Shown: positions 21,143 through 33,302 of the stretch, one piece after another | Numbering within the stretch: position 1 is the first letter of the stretch | Layout: the number at the start of each line of letters is the position of its first letter | Origin: Brachypterus glaber | Taxonomy: Eukaryota; Arthropoda; Insecta; Coleoptera; Kateretidae | Direction: 5' to 3' | Assembly (NCBI GenBank): GCA_958510825.1 | Contig: OY294052.1 | Span: 2,811,816-2,875,815, forward strand | Length of the DNA stretch: 64,000 nt | Position numbers and translations under genes: made by a program | Notes under the pieces: generated by a model | What the model was told of the DNA's origin: nothing | Database searches by the model: none | What the model saw: only the letters and a program-made list of their open reading frames with translations

Positions 21143-21524
21143 ATTTAATAAATTTCCCAAAAATTACAAAATAAAAAAAAATTATCACAGAGGCTGGCTA
21201 TACCGTAAAAAAAAAAACTTTGAAACACAAAAAAAAATCATAAACCGTAACTGGTCTATCAATTACCGATTTGAAAAAATATCTCAATTTTATTCAAATA
21301 CACTCAAACACAGAAAATGCCCAAAAAATAAAAACAGCTGTATCACCAAAAAATTTACCACAACTATTTTTGTCATTATTTCCCAATCACAGCATAGTCC
21401 GTCTTGTATAAAGCTTAATATGGAGAAGGAGGGTGGGGAGAATTAACGACAAAAATTTTACTACAAATTAAGCAAAAATTAAAAATCAAAAATTTCTTAA
21501 ATTGAACTCTAAAATCCAAAAATA
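21143..21524 (-). other. Gypsy 5' leader
   Basis: Untranslated RNA leader between the primer-binding site and gag, A/T-rich. It would hold packaging signals, none of which can be picked out by eye. Confidence 0.7.
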
Positions 21525-21537
21525 ACGTTGGGCGCCA
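21525..21537 (-). other. Gypsy primer-binding site (tRNA-Lys type)
   Basis: On the minus strand TGGCGCCCAACGT lies 5 nt inside the 5' LTR. These 13 bases match the complement of the tRNA-Lys1,2 3' end as used by several retroviruses. The match stops after 13 bases, so the tRNA identity is probable and not certain. Confidence 0.75.
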
Positions 21538-21542
21538 TATTT

Positions 21543-23782
21543 TGTAACCCTTGCCTTGGTGTTAAAAAATTGTAACCTACAATTTATAAAACATCCAAGG
21601 AGAAAGGCTGCATACCACGGAGCTATTAAAGTTTTTTGGAGAGCGTGGGTCGCGGGTGGAGTTCCTTATAATTTTTGATTATAACCAGTCGTTATATTTG
21701 TGGGCGCCAGTCTAAAATAGACAAGTGAGGGGGCATAAGCTTTATATCAAAACAAAACACAGCTGAAAAATAGATTGACAAATAATGCACAAAAAGTTAA
21801 TTAATTATTAGTTTTATTAACAATAGTGAGACAAAAAAAAAATAAATATTGATTGATAACAAAATGTTACAATAGTTTTTATCCGTAGGATCGTGCCGCA
21901 CAAATGTGAACTTTCTCTGAAATAAATAGCATTTCCAGGTTTTTTGGTATGCACCCCAAAGTAAACTATTTAATGATATTCACTCCAGAGCAAGTAAATT
22001 AGCAAATGTTTTCCTTTAATGGAAATTTGGATCCTACAGACAAATTTTAAGAATCTATTTAACCTTTAATAATGAGTACTCATGTTAAGGCCGGCCGATA
22101 ATAAGTATAACTTATTCATAAAATTAATCTTAGACATACATTAAACATTTTAAAAATACATTAGTCGATATCAATTTACAATTACAAAATAATCCGGTGA
22201 TGATACAGCTCCATGAAGGGAGACAACATTTGGTTTTTCGCTTGGAATCTCAAACGGAACAATACAAATATGCTTGATAAATACCTTAAAAATCCATAGA
22301 GTCACCTTGGCAGTTAACTAGAAGGAAATGTGTCCCACCTTGGACATATGACGATTTCCAACTATTGGAACCCCAAGAATCCACTAACCAGAACGAATAA
22401 CTGGAGTGGTACATTCAGAGAACCAACAATACAGGATACCAAGCTTCATCTCTACTAATTAGGTGCTTCTCAGAAATCGTATCAAACAAACGACCAAGAA
22501 ATCGATCGAAATTCGAACCGGCGTGCGACCCAGCGTGCGACTCAGCGTGCGTCTCAGCGTGCGACTCAGCGTGCGACTCAGCGTGCGACTCAGCGAGCGT
22601 CTCAGCGTGCGACTCAGCGTGCGACTCAGCGTGCGACCCTATAATTGGAAAAGAAGGAAACCCTTTTTAATTCCAAATATACTTAAAAATAAAGTAAAAA
22701 CAAATAAGAATAGATGGATAACTTACGGTTTTATTCGCCAAACCGGTGGCTTCCAATTTCGTTTCTTGTAGGAAGGTTTTTTATTCCTACATAAAAAATA
22801 TAACCGTTAAAATCGATCATGACACAAAAATAACAATTTGCTTACCTAGGAGTGTTTTATCTATCCATTTTGTACTTAAATTATAGGATACGCTTAAACC
22901 AAGCATTAACATTCATTTAATTAAGTGAAATACACCAATTAAAAAGTTTTTTAGACACTTTCTACTTATTGCGACTTGCTGCCTCGCCCATTTTAACAAG
23001 AAGGACGCTATGAAGATAGCTTCGATCTGTCAAAAACAAATCTTAAAAACTTAATTTTATTTGTTTTGAAAATTAATTGTTTTTAGTTAAAAGGTTCATT
23101 CAACTGGTTTAATAATTATTATAATTAACTTTGATTGTTTAAATTTCAATAATTATCAAAAATATGATTTCCTGGCATGAAGTTAGCAACTTATCAAATT
23201 TAAAAAAAAAAACAATTTTACAGAAGCAAAATTAGCTAATACTATTTTAATACGTTTTACAATACATTTTAAAGCAATTTTAAATGCTCTAAATAAAACT
23301 AAGCCCTTAATATCTTAAAATAATCTTTTTACAAAATATGACGAAATCTGCATACTAGCGACATCTATGCGCCAAATCCTGCACACCACTTGCGACAGAA
23401 GCCTGAAGCTATATATTTGGTTTGTAGACCAAATATTTTTGACAAGTGAGGTTATGTTTAATTTTGAAAACTAAATATTAAAGTTTATTTAGTTTATCTT
23501 TATAATTAATGTATATTTATGGAATTCCAAGCCTAGAATAAGAATTGACAGTGCTCCTAGTGATCCTACGATTGTGGCATGTTTAGAAATTCTGCTTTCG
23601 GAGAATACCATCCTAAACATGGGCCCCCATAAACATAATATGAGACAAAATACTTAAAAATGATACCTATGACGTTCTAGGAAATAACAAACAGGTAAAT
23701 TAAACAAGTTTAATTGTATGGGGCTACCATTACAATATAAAATGTTATAATTTAGTAAACCGAGCTAAAAGCAAAGGTTACA
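21543..23782 (-). repeat. 5' LTR of the Gypsy element
   Basis: A 2240-bp direct repeat of 12798-15049. It carries 10 units of the 12-bp tandem repeat instead of 11. It should hold the promoter for the element RNA; several TATA-like strings occur and none can be chosen with confidence. Confidence 0.95.
22521..22639. repeat. 12-bp tandem repeat in the 5' LTR (10 units)
   Basis: Same unit order as 13776-13906, with one GCGTGCGACCCA unit fewer near the left end. Confidence 0.9.
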
Positions 23783-23786
23783 ACTG
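23783..23786. repeat. Target-site duplication of the Gypsy element (right)
   Basis: ACTG, matching 12794-12797. Confidence 0.85.
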
Positions 23787-23834
23787 TAAGTATGGATTAT
23801 TATACAATTTATTACAAAGATATATTATTACCTA

Positions 23835-24245
23835 CACTGAAAAAAATTACGTTCTTGGCTTAAAGTAGTCAACACTTTTGGCAGTTATTCTTTTAGCTTA
23901 AAGAAAAGAAAAGTATTTATCTTGTCCCAAGAAAAGTGTCGCTTTTGAAATATTTTTAAAATTCTCTTGGACCTGGCGCATTTGAGGCAAAAACCATTTA
24001 TCTTGTTTTAAGATTGTTAAAAATTAAACAATTTTAAATACTTTGGCCCAAGAATTTTTCTTTTGAGACAAGACCACTTGCATTTCACACAAGATCAAAC
24101 AATTTTAAGTTAAAGAACCAGAAAGATCTTGGCAAGTGAATTACATTTTCATGTTAAGAGAAGGCACTTTTGGACATATTCAAGAGTGCGAAGCATTTGG
24201 CCTAATTTCATATGCCGTTATCGCAAAGGATCCTTTTTTTCAGTG
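23835..24245 (+). mobile_element. TA-flanked MITE G, copy 2
   Basis: CACTGAAAAAAATTACG to TTTTTTTCAGTG, flanked by TA on both sides. Same interior blocks as copy 1. Confidence 0.82.
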
Positions 24246-24559
24246 TATTATTAAAAAAAAAACTTCATAATTTTAATAGCCTTTGTAAGTATAATAAAGC
24301 TTAATTGAGGCTTATAAAAATTTAAGAGTGGTAATGAAATATAAAGTAAGAGCGTGGACGAAATAACGTTTCATAAAATACATTTTCAGGCGAAATAATT
24401 TCACCAAAGCTCAACACACTTGAGTCAAAATATTAAAACTTTTGGTCATAACTATAATATATTTTTGTTAAAAACATTTTTTGTAAATAATTTAAGGATC
24501 CTTTCAAATAAAAAAAAACTCTAAGTTTTTCTTGTCCATAAAGGAAAAAAAATAAAATA
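24246..24559. other. No feature recognised
   Basis: AT-rich spacer. Confidence 0.5.
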
Positions 24560-24730
24560 TGTGTGAGTGAGTTAGACCCTGTTCTGATTGGTTAAAATGC
24601 AATTGTTGGCATTTGTAAGGCTTTTTTAATACGAAAATTTTCGGTTGTTAATAAAGGTATCGATATGGGTTTTTACCATTGTTTAGTTAAAGAGTTTCTT
24701 AAGTGGCTAACGTCGCCTTTTTTCGATTTT
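24560..24730 (+). repeat. Repeat T, copy 1
   Basis: Shares GTGAGTGAGTTAGACCC, a TATTGGTTAAAAT-like block and CGAAAATT.TCGG with 35932-36040 and 54656-54840. Edges approximate. Non-coding. Confidence 0.55.
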
Positions 24731-25844
24731 TTATTTTTAAAATATAATTTTTCTGACTTTCAGGACAATTTTCTGTCGTAAAATAATGTCAATTGTCATG
24801 TTTCTGATTTTTGAATGACTCATAGTTTTGTTAAAAGTACGTTCTTGAATTCCATTATAACGTAGTATTCTGCTTTTATTACTTAAGTCCCCTAAGATTC
24901 TTTTAAGATGCCGTGAAATAAATAAGATAACATCATTTTCCCATCAAAATTCCGCTGGCAAAAGAGTAGGAGTTTTTTCACAAACTGAACAAAGGAATGC
25001 TCTATGTCTTACTTATACGTGTATTTTTTATCCCTTACCCTCCCGAGACTAAACTAATGATAATTTTTCAATTTAATTGTGTTTTTTTTTATATTTGCTA
25101 TGCCTAAAAAGTGGAAAAAATAAATAAAAAATAAATCATTTTTTTTAGTTTTTGCTAGAGTTTTTTTTCCTTAAAGTTTCAGGAGAACTGTTTTATACTG
25201 AATTAAAGTTGCATATTTGTTTGCATACATAAAAAGTCTATAAAAGTATTTTGGATTAATATTGCCTCAAAGAAAAAATAAAGAAGTGAAGTCACAATTG
25301 TGACACCCTGGAGGGTAAGGGTTATCGTAAGAATACCATGAAACGTCGAGAAAATGTGAAAAAAAATGTGTCTGTCTGTCGGTCTTGTCGGCTTTGAAAG
25401 AAAAGTCCGATTTAAAAAAATCTTTCGCCAAACGATTCAGGATCTTTTTTGTTTCCGTCACATAAAATATGATTAACATAAGCTTAGGACAAGGTTGGCA
25501 AAATGGGCAAAAACTATAATGTTTAGCGATATCTCACTTATTATTTAAAGTAGGATAAGTTTTTTTGCATAAATGAAAATAATTTTTAATTCCCTACAAA
25601 AACATATGTGATAATTTTTATCGTAGAACTATTAGTTTCCGAGATATAGGCATTTTAATAAATTTTGATATATTTTTACATTTTTAATTAGATGTCAAAT
25701 TTTAACACTAGTAAAATTTCAATCATAGATAAAATTAATTTCAATTAATTTTTCTTTTAATAAATTTCTGATAATGGTGCGGCCAGAAAAACAATCCGAT
25801 AAACCCACAGAGAAAAAACAAAAGGATATGGTCGAGTAGTGCGG
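24731..25844. other. No gene; GTCT-containing remnant near 25260-25400
   Basis: A short GTCTGTCTGTCGGTC tract at about 25372-25386, with an AAACGTCGAGAAA string shared with the DINE-1-like copies, suggests a decayed member of that broad group. The rest is AT-rich and unassigned. Confidence 0.4.
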
Positions 25845-25955
25845 AAAAAGTGAAGTCAATTTGATATCTTTTATAAATTTCCTCATTTTTCCACCCGTCT
25901 AGAAAAGGTGCCCATATCACATTTTTGTTTATTATCCTGGGTTTTACTTTTTGTC
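25845..25955 (+). repeat. Repeat U, copy 1
   Basis: Starts AGTGAAGTCAATTTGATATC and includes TTTTTCCACCCGTCTAGAAA; same order at 57235-57330. Confidence 0.6.
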
Positions 25956-26237
25956 CATTTAATATTTTTTTAATGTATATCTTTTAAAAAGCAATGGTAG
26001 TTTAAAACTAGCAGATGTGCTTGCATCGAATTCAGGATATTTCTACGTAAACTATAAAAAAATCCATAAGAAAATAAAAGACAAAACTTCATTTTAAATT
26101 CCAATCTATTTGAGAAAACTTTTGATAGTCTTTTGTCTATAAGAAATGGAGTGAGTTTTGTTGGCCGATGTTATAGTCAAAAGAACTTTCCAATGTAAGG
26201 AGTGCGGCAGAATAAAAGCGCATATATTGTGGAAAAA

Positions 26238-26340
26238 ATAAATAAAAATTCTCGTTTAATCAAAATGTTATTTTATAAATTTTCATTTAATCAAAAATTT
26301 AGATTTCTCGCATGTCAAAGGCACTTTGAGTTTTCAACCT
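26238..26340 (+). repeat. Repeat V, copy 1
   Basis: Shares a TTTTCATTTAATCAAA-like block and TGTCAAAGGCACTTT with 45897-46000. Edges approximate. Confidence 0.5.
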
Positions 26341-26973
26341 TTTGTCCCAGAATTTTTGTGTGAAACTATGAAAGTATCCTAATCTAAACGTAATAAATGT
26401 ATTATATATAACTACCAGTTCCTGACCGGTTAAGTTAAAAATAAGTTTTTGGGTGCCTCTTCTTAGCACCCAAGAAAACCGCATCAAGAACCTGCCAACT
26501 TGAAAATAGCTTATCCAAAATGTACCTATGTAAAATTCAGCCGGGAGAAGATAAGTTCTTAAAAGTGTTTACCAGCTCACCGACTATTTTGTGTATATTT
26601 TGTGTAATAGTAGGTAGATTACCTACCTACCTGTGTATTATATATTCTTACTTCGCACCCAGCACTAACGTTTTTGGCTGTCAAATTTGCTTTTATTATA
26701 CCTTTAAGGTTTTCGTTCTGTTCCACTAACAAAATTGTTCTGCTTTCAGTTTTTTTTTGCGCACCGGTCCACCATTGGCTCTATTATGATTGCTTTTGCT
26801 TCATATAAGAGCGCAATTTTCAGTTACCATAATTTAAAGCTCTTTGATTATCTCTCTGTTAAATAAAAACCTAGGTACCCAATTTTATATTTTTTTTTCT
26901 AGAAAAAAACAAGGTTAAAACTTAAACTAAGGCTTGATAAGGCTCGTATTATTTATTACACAAGGTTTTATAA
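26341..26973. other. No feature recognised
   Basis: Short open frames on both strands lack motifs. No gene supported. Confidence 0.5.
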
Positions 26974-27145
26974 AATAATTATTTATGGTACTAGTGGGTA
27001 AAGTAAGATATTGTTCACGAGGGAATGTTTCACCCACAACCGCCGTAGGCCGAGTGGGTCAATATTCTTTAGTGGATAATATCTATTTACCCACGTGTGC
27101 CATACAAAATTTTATCCAATAGATTTGTAATCATAAGAAAATGCA
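26974..27145 (+). repeat. Repeat J, copy 2 (variant)
   Basis: Starts AATAATTATTTATGGTACTA and ends near TTTTATCCAATAG like the other J copies. The hairpin interior is unrelated (contains CCGCCGTAGGCC), so only the ends are conserved. Confidence 0.6.
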
Positions 27146-28018
27146 ATTTTTAATAATGCTTTTTTATGTACACACAATGTTTTATTTCTCATTATGGCCG
27201 CTACGGTACAAAAAAAACAATTGCAAGTTTGACAGTTTAAAATCAAGATTTATTTTACCGCGTGGCGTCGTTTTCAAATTAAAATAGGACTTTTAGGATG
27301 AAAATAGTGTTTTTGTCCCTGAGGACATTCTGAAAGAAGCAAAAGTCGCTACTTTTATCAAATCAAAAGACAAATACGAATAAAATTTTTGATAATTCGA
27401 GAAATTTCAATTTTGAGGTTATGATTGCAATTTTATGGATTTAAAAATTTCGTCATTGTTACTGTTTATTCCAGCTGTTTGGCTCGTAAGATCCATTAAA
27501 TGGGATCCCGGGATAAGCCCACCCAACCCAGTCTCTAAAAAGTAAATATTTGGTGCAAAAACTGCCTTTTCCAAAAGATTGGGGTACAAATGTTACCCCC
27601 ACGTTGCTAGGGAGACGTGAGACAATGTATGAACAATGAATAAAATGTCAATTTCCTTAGGTAAATTGACTATAGTAATTAAGGTCTTTATACTGATGTA
27701 TTGGATAAAAATGTATAATCTGGATGTTATTGTTTGCAGCTGTTAAACAGTTGTATGCCATTGGGACATCATTCTCGGATGGTCCCGTAGTGAAAAATGA
27801 TTTAACACGTTCATTTTTTTATTGTGGTGACAATTTGCTGTCGCGTTATTAAATCGAGTGATCAGAAATTAGCTTTATAGGATGTATCGATGCGTACGAC
27901 TTGATTTGCCAGCTCAGCAGGCGTGAATGATTGTCAGCAGTAAAAAAAAAAGACGAAAGCCAACTTGGGAAAGGTTTAAGATTTCGTTTGGAGGCAATAA
28001 ACGAGTAGTATAAATCAA
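27146..28018. other. No feature recognised
   Basis: Unassigned sequence, slightly richer in GC than its surroundings. No convincing exon. Confidence 0.45.
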
Positions 28019-28225
28019 ACTAGATGAACTGTTGCAAGAATCTCGTCAAAACATCGACACTAGGCACTAATTTGAAACGTTATAAAAAGGGAGGTTGTGT
28101 TAATAAGGAGCCATTAATAAACCTGCGTGTTGCATAATTTAAGAAAGTTTGAAAGTCTATACCTCTAAAACGTTATATTTTAGCAAAAAACTGTAATTGC
28201 TGGTCCTTGAAACGTGAAATTTTAA
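28019..28225 (+). repeat. 5' fragment of a DINE-1-like subfamily
   Basis: Begins ACTAGATGAACTGTTGCAAG, then CATCGACACTAGGCACTAAT. It matches 47499-47719 better than copies A-C, which defines a second subfamily. The 3' part and hairpin are absent. Confidence 0.6.
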
Positions 28226-28364
28226 CTTTAAATGCATTTTTCTCAAAAACTGTTTATCTTAGGATACCTTTTTTACGTATTTGTACAGGTCTAATAAAAA
28301 AATACAAAGTTTGGAGCAAAATAGGTTTCCTGAGTTTTTAAATAAAAACCGATTTTTTTTAGCC

Positions 28365-28455
28365 CCTTTCAAAGGGGCCTTACGACCCATTTTTACACAT
28401 GTTTATAGGAACTTTTTTTCATATTTTCTGATGTAGAATCACCCCTTAAAATTAT
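28365..28455 (+). repeat. Repeat Y, copy 1
   Basis: The block TTTATAGGAACTTTTTTTCA and the following ATCACC..TTAAA order recur at 54150-54265. Confidence 0.45.
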
Positions 28456-28955
28456 TGAGGCAATTTTAAACACAGCGTACACTCTAGACTGTAGAGTGTG
28501 CTATGAAAAACCAAGCAAATGTTAAAGTTCCCGTTCTGTTTTTATACGGACGTTAAAAAGTTTTCGGTAATAAGAGATAAAAAACATTTTGGCATCCACT
28601 ATTAAAAAAGTTTTAGATATACGGCCTGATGTGTACGGCAAACGAACAAAACTTGGATTTATTGAGTCTCTGCAGATTATTGATTCGATCCAAACGACCT
28701 GAACTAGTTTTGCAAACTTAAGGATATCTTGCAGAAAGAAAATTTTATTATGCAGGCGCAGGACCAACATGTTTCCTTTTGAAAACTTATAATACTATTC
28801 TTCTAACAACTTATTAATCTCATCGCAGCTCCACAGAAGATCTGCAGCAATATTTCATTTTTTTACTAATAGCTTTGGGACGTACCATTATTTATCAGGT
28901 ATTTAATATGGGAAGTTAAATCTCTGTACCTAGAACAATAATCATTTTTTCTCTC
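28456..28955. other. No feature recognised
   Basis: Contains one 82-codon minus-strand frame without motifs. Not called as a gene. Confidence 0.45.
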
Positions 28956-29387
28956 CTAAAGTTTATTTTTTTAAGGTATAGTTATTTTAAATTTGCCGCT
29001 AAATACTCCACAAAGTCCGATTTACACTGAAGCATGTGGCTTGTTTTGAATGTCAACATAACCAAAATTTATATTTTTTGTTTACTTACTTTGTTTTTAT
29101 GATATTTTGATGTTAAAAAAGAGAATTGATAGAGCTGTTGCTAAAAACACTTTTGTATTCCTGTAGAAACAAAATTTGCTTATAAAATCGCTTTTAATCC
29201 AATAATTTAGAGGAATAAACCATTGTTTTGTTCTCGTTAATGGCACGTCAACGTTTTACGGTTGTGTAAATTGGGCCTAGTCATTTCGCTTACGACGCAT
29301 GCGTATCTTACGTTGCTATGGTAATTTCGAGATTGTTTATAAGCGGGAAGGTTTAAAATAACTATACCTTAAAAAAATAAACTTTAG
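28956..29387. mobile_element. TIR element I, copy 1
   Basis: The inverted ends run CTAAAGTTTATTTTTTTAAG inward to AAGGTATAGTTATTTTAAA. The interior is nearly the same as 50010-50440. 432 bp, non-coding MITE. Confidence 0.78.
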
Positions 29388-29399
29388 TACTGTCAACTT

Positions 29400-29680
29400 T
29401 TAGTAAATAAATTATTTTATTTGTTTTAAAAAATGAAGTTTTCAAAGGCTACTTGTTTTTGTGCTGTTAATTAAGATCCAGCATACATTTTTCTTTATTA
29501 TTGATAGAAATATGTTAAAATAATAAGAATAAGCTACTAGTGAAAAAAATAATACATAAACCACTTTAGAGAAGACTATTATAGCCTCCACTCTTACATC
29601 CCTCGATGCTACGCAACTCGGGATATAATACGCTCGGCTATAAAAAGTGTCTCCTCTATCTTGGTATATCATTACTATTA
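29400..29680 (+). repeat. Repeat R, copy 1
   Basis: Shares CAAAGGCTACTTGTTTTT, GATCCAGCA and AGAGAAGACTATT blocks in order with 63500-63750. An AT-rich frame on the minus strand is not supported as a gene. Confidence 0.6.
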
Positions 29681-31539
29681 ACTTAAAACTTCACCAGGAA
29701 AAGTAGGTTTACTTGCAAGTGCGAGAAGTGTACTTTTAAATGCGAAGCATATCTTGACGGCTTGTTTCATGTTTTTTTTTTTTCTAAAAATTCATTATTT
29801 GCCAATTTCTGTTTTGTGGGAAGAAACTTAAAAGTATTCTGGAAGTTTTTGTTTAGTACTTCAGCAGTTCGACTTTTTCGTAATAAAAAAACTGCAAGAT
29901 ATCGTATTTGGCTTTTAAAACGAGAAATAAACTTATAATTTTTAACATTGACAGAAATTTTTAATTTAAATGAGTTGGATGTAATTCCAAGTAATTCAAA
30001 AAAGTATTAAATGGGGAGTATATAACCCTTAATTGGTGTCGTGATTAAAACTCGAATAAAAAAATTCTTTTCTTTATTTTTTTTTTGTTATTGGCTTCTA
30101 AAAAAATAATAGGTGGAAAAATTAAAATTAAATATAACTGGTCATTGTCTCATGCCCTCGGGAATGTCGAAAAAAATGAAGGCATATTTTGAGTCGAGAT
30201 ATGCAATATTTTTTTTTTTGTATGCCAGTTGAATTTAAGGTCGTCTGTCGGATTTTAGGTTATGGTTTTGTTTGGTGTTAGATTTGCAATATTTTTTTAT
30301 TTATAAATAAAATGCTCTAAATATGAATTCCTAGGTTTATTACCCGGTATACTCAAAATTAGCTTGTTCAAGCATTTTGTTGATGATAATAATACCTTAA
30401 CATGAGGGTCGTAATAAAATTTTATTTTACAATGTAAAATTTACATGTCCCGTATCCTCTAAATGGGTTTTATAGAGTTGAAAATGGCTTCCAGGCAGAT
30501 AATTTTCTATATTTATTTCAGTGTAAAACTGTTTTTAAATACCTGTTCTAAATTTTAAGGGGTTGTTCGACAATTATGTTCCATTTAAATCCATTTAAAA
30601 TGTTTCAATTTTACGTGACAATGAGGAGGGGTTTGTGAAAATCTCCTAAGGGGTGGGGTTAATGCAAAAAACGGTCAAAATGGGCCTACGCAAATTTGAA
30701 TAAAAACTGTGAATTTTTCCCGATAACTCGAAGAATCGTGTGTAATTCGGAAGATTATTTTTTAACGATTTATAATATGTCAAACCGACTTTTATATAAT
30801 TTTTTCATTGCAAAATTTTAATCATTTTAAGATGATATAAATTGTTTTATTACTTATCTTAATATGTTTACAGGCATATTCCTTAATTTGGTTAATTTAA
30901 TTCCATTCTCAATTGCTAAACTAAACCCAGGGTCAGTCCAGGAGCACCCGGTCGTAATTATTTCCAGACAGCAAATATTCATGAAAATAGTGAATTTTTC
31001 CCGCATAATTCAGCCTCTTGTGTAATTACATATGAAAATTAACGTTCAAGTACTTAAAAAAACGTTTGTGCGTCACCGTGTACATGGTTTTTAAGATTAG
31101 TATGTTTTTCGATTTAGGAAAAAAGGCCCTTTCATGTTTACTTTTAATAGAAAAGGACACGGGTTCGTTTTAAATTCGGTCCGTATTTTAAGAGCCATAC
31201 ATTTTCGCTAAAGTAAATAACCAGAGTGTGTTAAGACATCTCTAGTGGCTGACAGACAGCAATTTACTAAAATAAAAAAAGAGGGTTCGAATAATGCTCT
31301 CTTAGAAAGCAGGTGCATACACAAGTTTATTTTACTGACACGTGAGAGGTTATTGGGGAAAGCATTAGTCAATGTAGCTGTCATTAAAAACATTGTGGGT
31401 TCTGGACAGTTTCTCCTATTTTGGTCAGTTTTGTTAGTATTAAGGTTTCACCGGTCGAGAAATGATCTCGATTTTTCATGTCTCAATTTTCGAGAGTCTT
31501 AATTTTCAAGACTTTCGATATATGCAAGGTTGGTTGAAC
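29681..31539. other. No gene recognised
   Basis: About 1.9 kb of AT-rich DNA. A short string near 29745-29775 (CTTGACGGCTTGTTTC) resembles the end of DINE-1-like family Q. Nothing else is supported. Confidence 0.45.
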
Positions 31540-31690
31540 TTACTTTTATGCGTCAAAACATCCTTACATCAAACCAAACAAAAATACATAAAAATGTCAT
31601 ATAGGAGCAACCATTTTCAAAAAAAAAATGGAAGTAAAGAGGAAGTAACATTTTAAGTGACCAAAACTTTTACCTTTTAAAACCCCTATA
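31540..31690 (+). repeat. Repeat Z, copy 1
   Basis: ATGTCATATAG, GGAGCAACC and GAAGTAACATTTT blocks recur in the same order at 53930-54045. Confidence 0.5.
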
Positions 31691-31691
31691 G

Positions 31692-31990
31692 GCGTGGGCG
31701 CCAATTTTGTTTGCAGGGCGCCAAGTTTGGTAGAAACCGTCAGGGACACAGTTTTTTTTTCTTGTTGGTATTTTTTTGGGCGCCAAGTTTGGTAGAAAAC
31801 GTCAGGGACAAAGCTATTGTCTTAGGGTATTTTTTTGGGCGCCGTCATTTTTTTTGTAGGGGCGTCACGTTTAGTAGAAATCGTCAGGGACAAAGCTTTT
31901 TTTTTTCTTGATGGCATTTTTTGGGGTACAATTTTTTTTGTAAGTGCACAAAGCTTTATTTTAGACTGTTTTTTCTTTTGCTAGGGGCGC
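31692..31990 (+). repeat. Irregular tandem repeat with GGCGCCAAGTTTGGTAGAAA core
   Basis: Three to four units share GGCGCCAAGTTTGGTAGAAA, then CGTCAGGGACA and a T-rich stretch, with starts near 31716, 31778 and 31859 and irregular spacing. The plus-strand frame across it is repeat translation. Confidence 0.65.
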
Positions 31991-32296
31991 CAAATTTGAG
32001 GCTTGAAAGGCCAGCCCTGGGTATTACCCCCCCATAGACGAAAAAGTTCCACGCCCTTGCCTCTATCCCATTTACCGTCAAATAAAACCGTCCCTTCTTA
32101 TAAAGCAAACGTTTACTCTTAAACACACAAACCAGAAGACATCAATAACGTCGCAATTATTAAACTTTAATAAAAATAACGCCATGCCACAAAGGATATC
32201 GGAAAATATGAAAAGGATAAAAGTTAAGACTGCATTGTGGAAATAACTTTTCACTTTAAACCCTTATTATTGGCCACAATGATTTTTATGTTTTAA
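31991..32296. other. No feature recognised
   Basis: Unassigned AT-rich spacer. Confidence 0.5.
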
Positions 32297-32485
32297 GTAT
32301 ATTATTCAACGAGCGTATAATAATTGATATTAATCAGTGAGGGTAATGGTGAGCCGATAGGCGAGTGGCCTAATCACTCGAATGATTAATAGATATTATA
32401 CGCAAGTAGAATAGTATACTTTATCCACGGCCGTTTTGAGTTTTAAACGGTTTATTTTTACAGACCCGTGATTAATAGGCCAATA
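32297..32485 (-). repeat. Repeat K, copy 2
   Basis: Reverse-complement partner of 9664-9883, with GTATATTATTCAACGAGCG at its left end. Confidence 0.55.
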
Positions 32486-32561
32486 GCCAAAATATAAAAT
32501 CTCTACAGCCTTTAATAACTTGTAAACCAAGGTATGAAGGGTATGAATTTTCGTACAATTT

Positions 32562-32588
32562 GCGTTACGTAATACTTTAAAGTTCCCT
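32562..32588 (+). repeat. Right-end fragment of TIR repeat O
   Basis: GCGTTACGTAATACTTT followed by GTTCCCT matches the right end of 6575-6705. Confidence 0.5.
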
Positions 32589-33038
32589 AGGTTATGAAAG
32601 TAAAAGTCTTAACAAGTTTAAAAAAAAAAAAAAATAGAAAGATCGATTCAAAATTGACCGTCTTCTGGAATTTTGAAATAAAAAACCTTGAAAATTTCCA
32701 CTGTGCAGCAGCGCCCGTGGAGGTTTAAAACCGCAAGAGTTACGGCCAAATTAAAAATTCAAAAAAATTTGAAAACCTATCGAGTCAATTCATCTCGGAT
32801 CCGCGGGCGATACTGGCTGTATAAAAAATATGCTACAGCAAAAACTTATTGTCTGTTGTATCGAACATTTTTAAAACCTTTTGTTTATCCCACCGTGCGA
32901 TTCCCACGAGTAACACCGGTTTCTGTATTTTAAATTTTAATTACAGAGAAAAATCAAAACAAAATAAAGAATTGAAAAAGGACCGTACACCGAAAAATAA
33001 ATTTTATTAATTTTTATCCGACACTTGCTTTTTTTTAC

Positions 33039-33302
33039 ATAGAAAAAACGGATTCCTTGAACCAAGGACACGTGTTTTTGGATATGTTCAAATCCATATT
33101 CTCTTGTTTCAAAGCTGGCATTTTCTTGAACCAAAGTCAATGTCCTTGAATAAAGAGCGCGGATTTTTATTCCAAAACCCGTGCTTTTCATTCAAGAACA
33201 TTGACTGTGGTTCAAGAAAATGTCAGCCTTGAAACAAGAGAATATGGCTTTGAACATATACAAAGACAAGTGTCCTTGGTTCAAGGAATCCGTTTTTTCT
33301 AT
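33039..33302. mobile_element. Palindromic repeat H, copy 3
   Basis: A 264-bp almost complete fold-back. ATAGAAAAAACGGATTCCTT at the left mirrors the right end, and the mirroring continues through the TTGAACCAAGGACACGTGT-type block to a centre near CCAAAACCCGTGC. Same family as 8551-9045, 12551-12704 and 50730-50993. RNA from either strand could form a long hairpin. Confidence 0.82.

Larger units (their letters stand above)
12798..23782 (-). mobile_element. Full-length Ty3/Gypsy LTR retrotransposon
   Basis: A 10,985-bp minus-strand element with every expected part: 4-bp target duplication, 5' LTR (21543-23782), primer-binding site, leader, gag, frameshifted pol with protease, RT, RNase H and integrase, polypurine tract and 3' LTR (12798-15049). 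The LTRs start TGTAACC, end GGTTACA, and differ in length by exactly one 12-bp repeat unit (2252 against 2240 bp). They look otherwise the same wherever compared, so insertion is recent. There is no env frame. The frames are open throughout, so it may be autonomous. Confidence 0.96.

Noticed and set aside
31711..31911. 66-codon frame rich in phenylalanine
   Set aside because: Translation of an irregular tandem repeat with T-runs.
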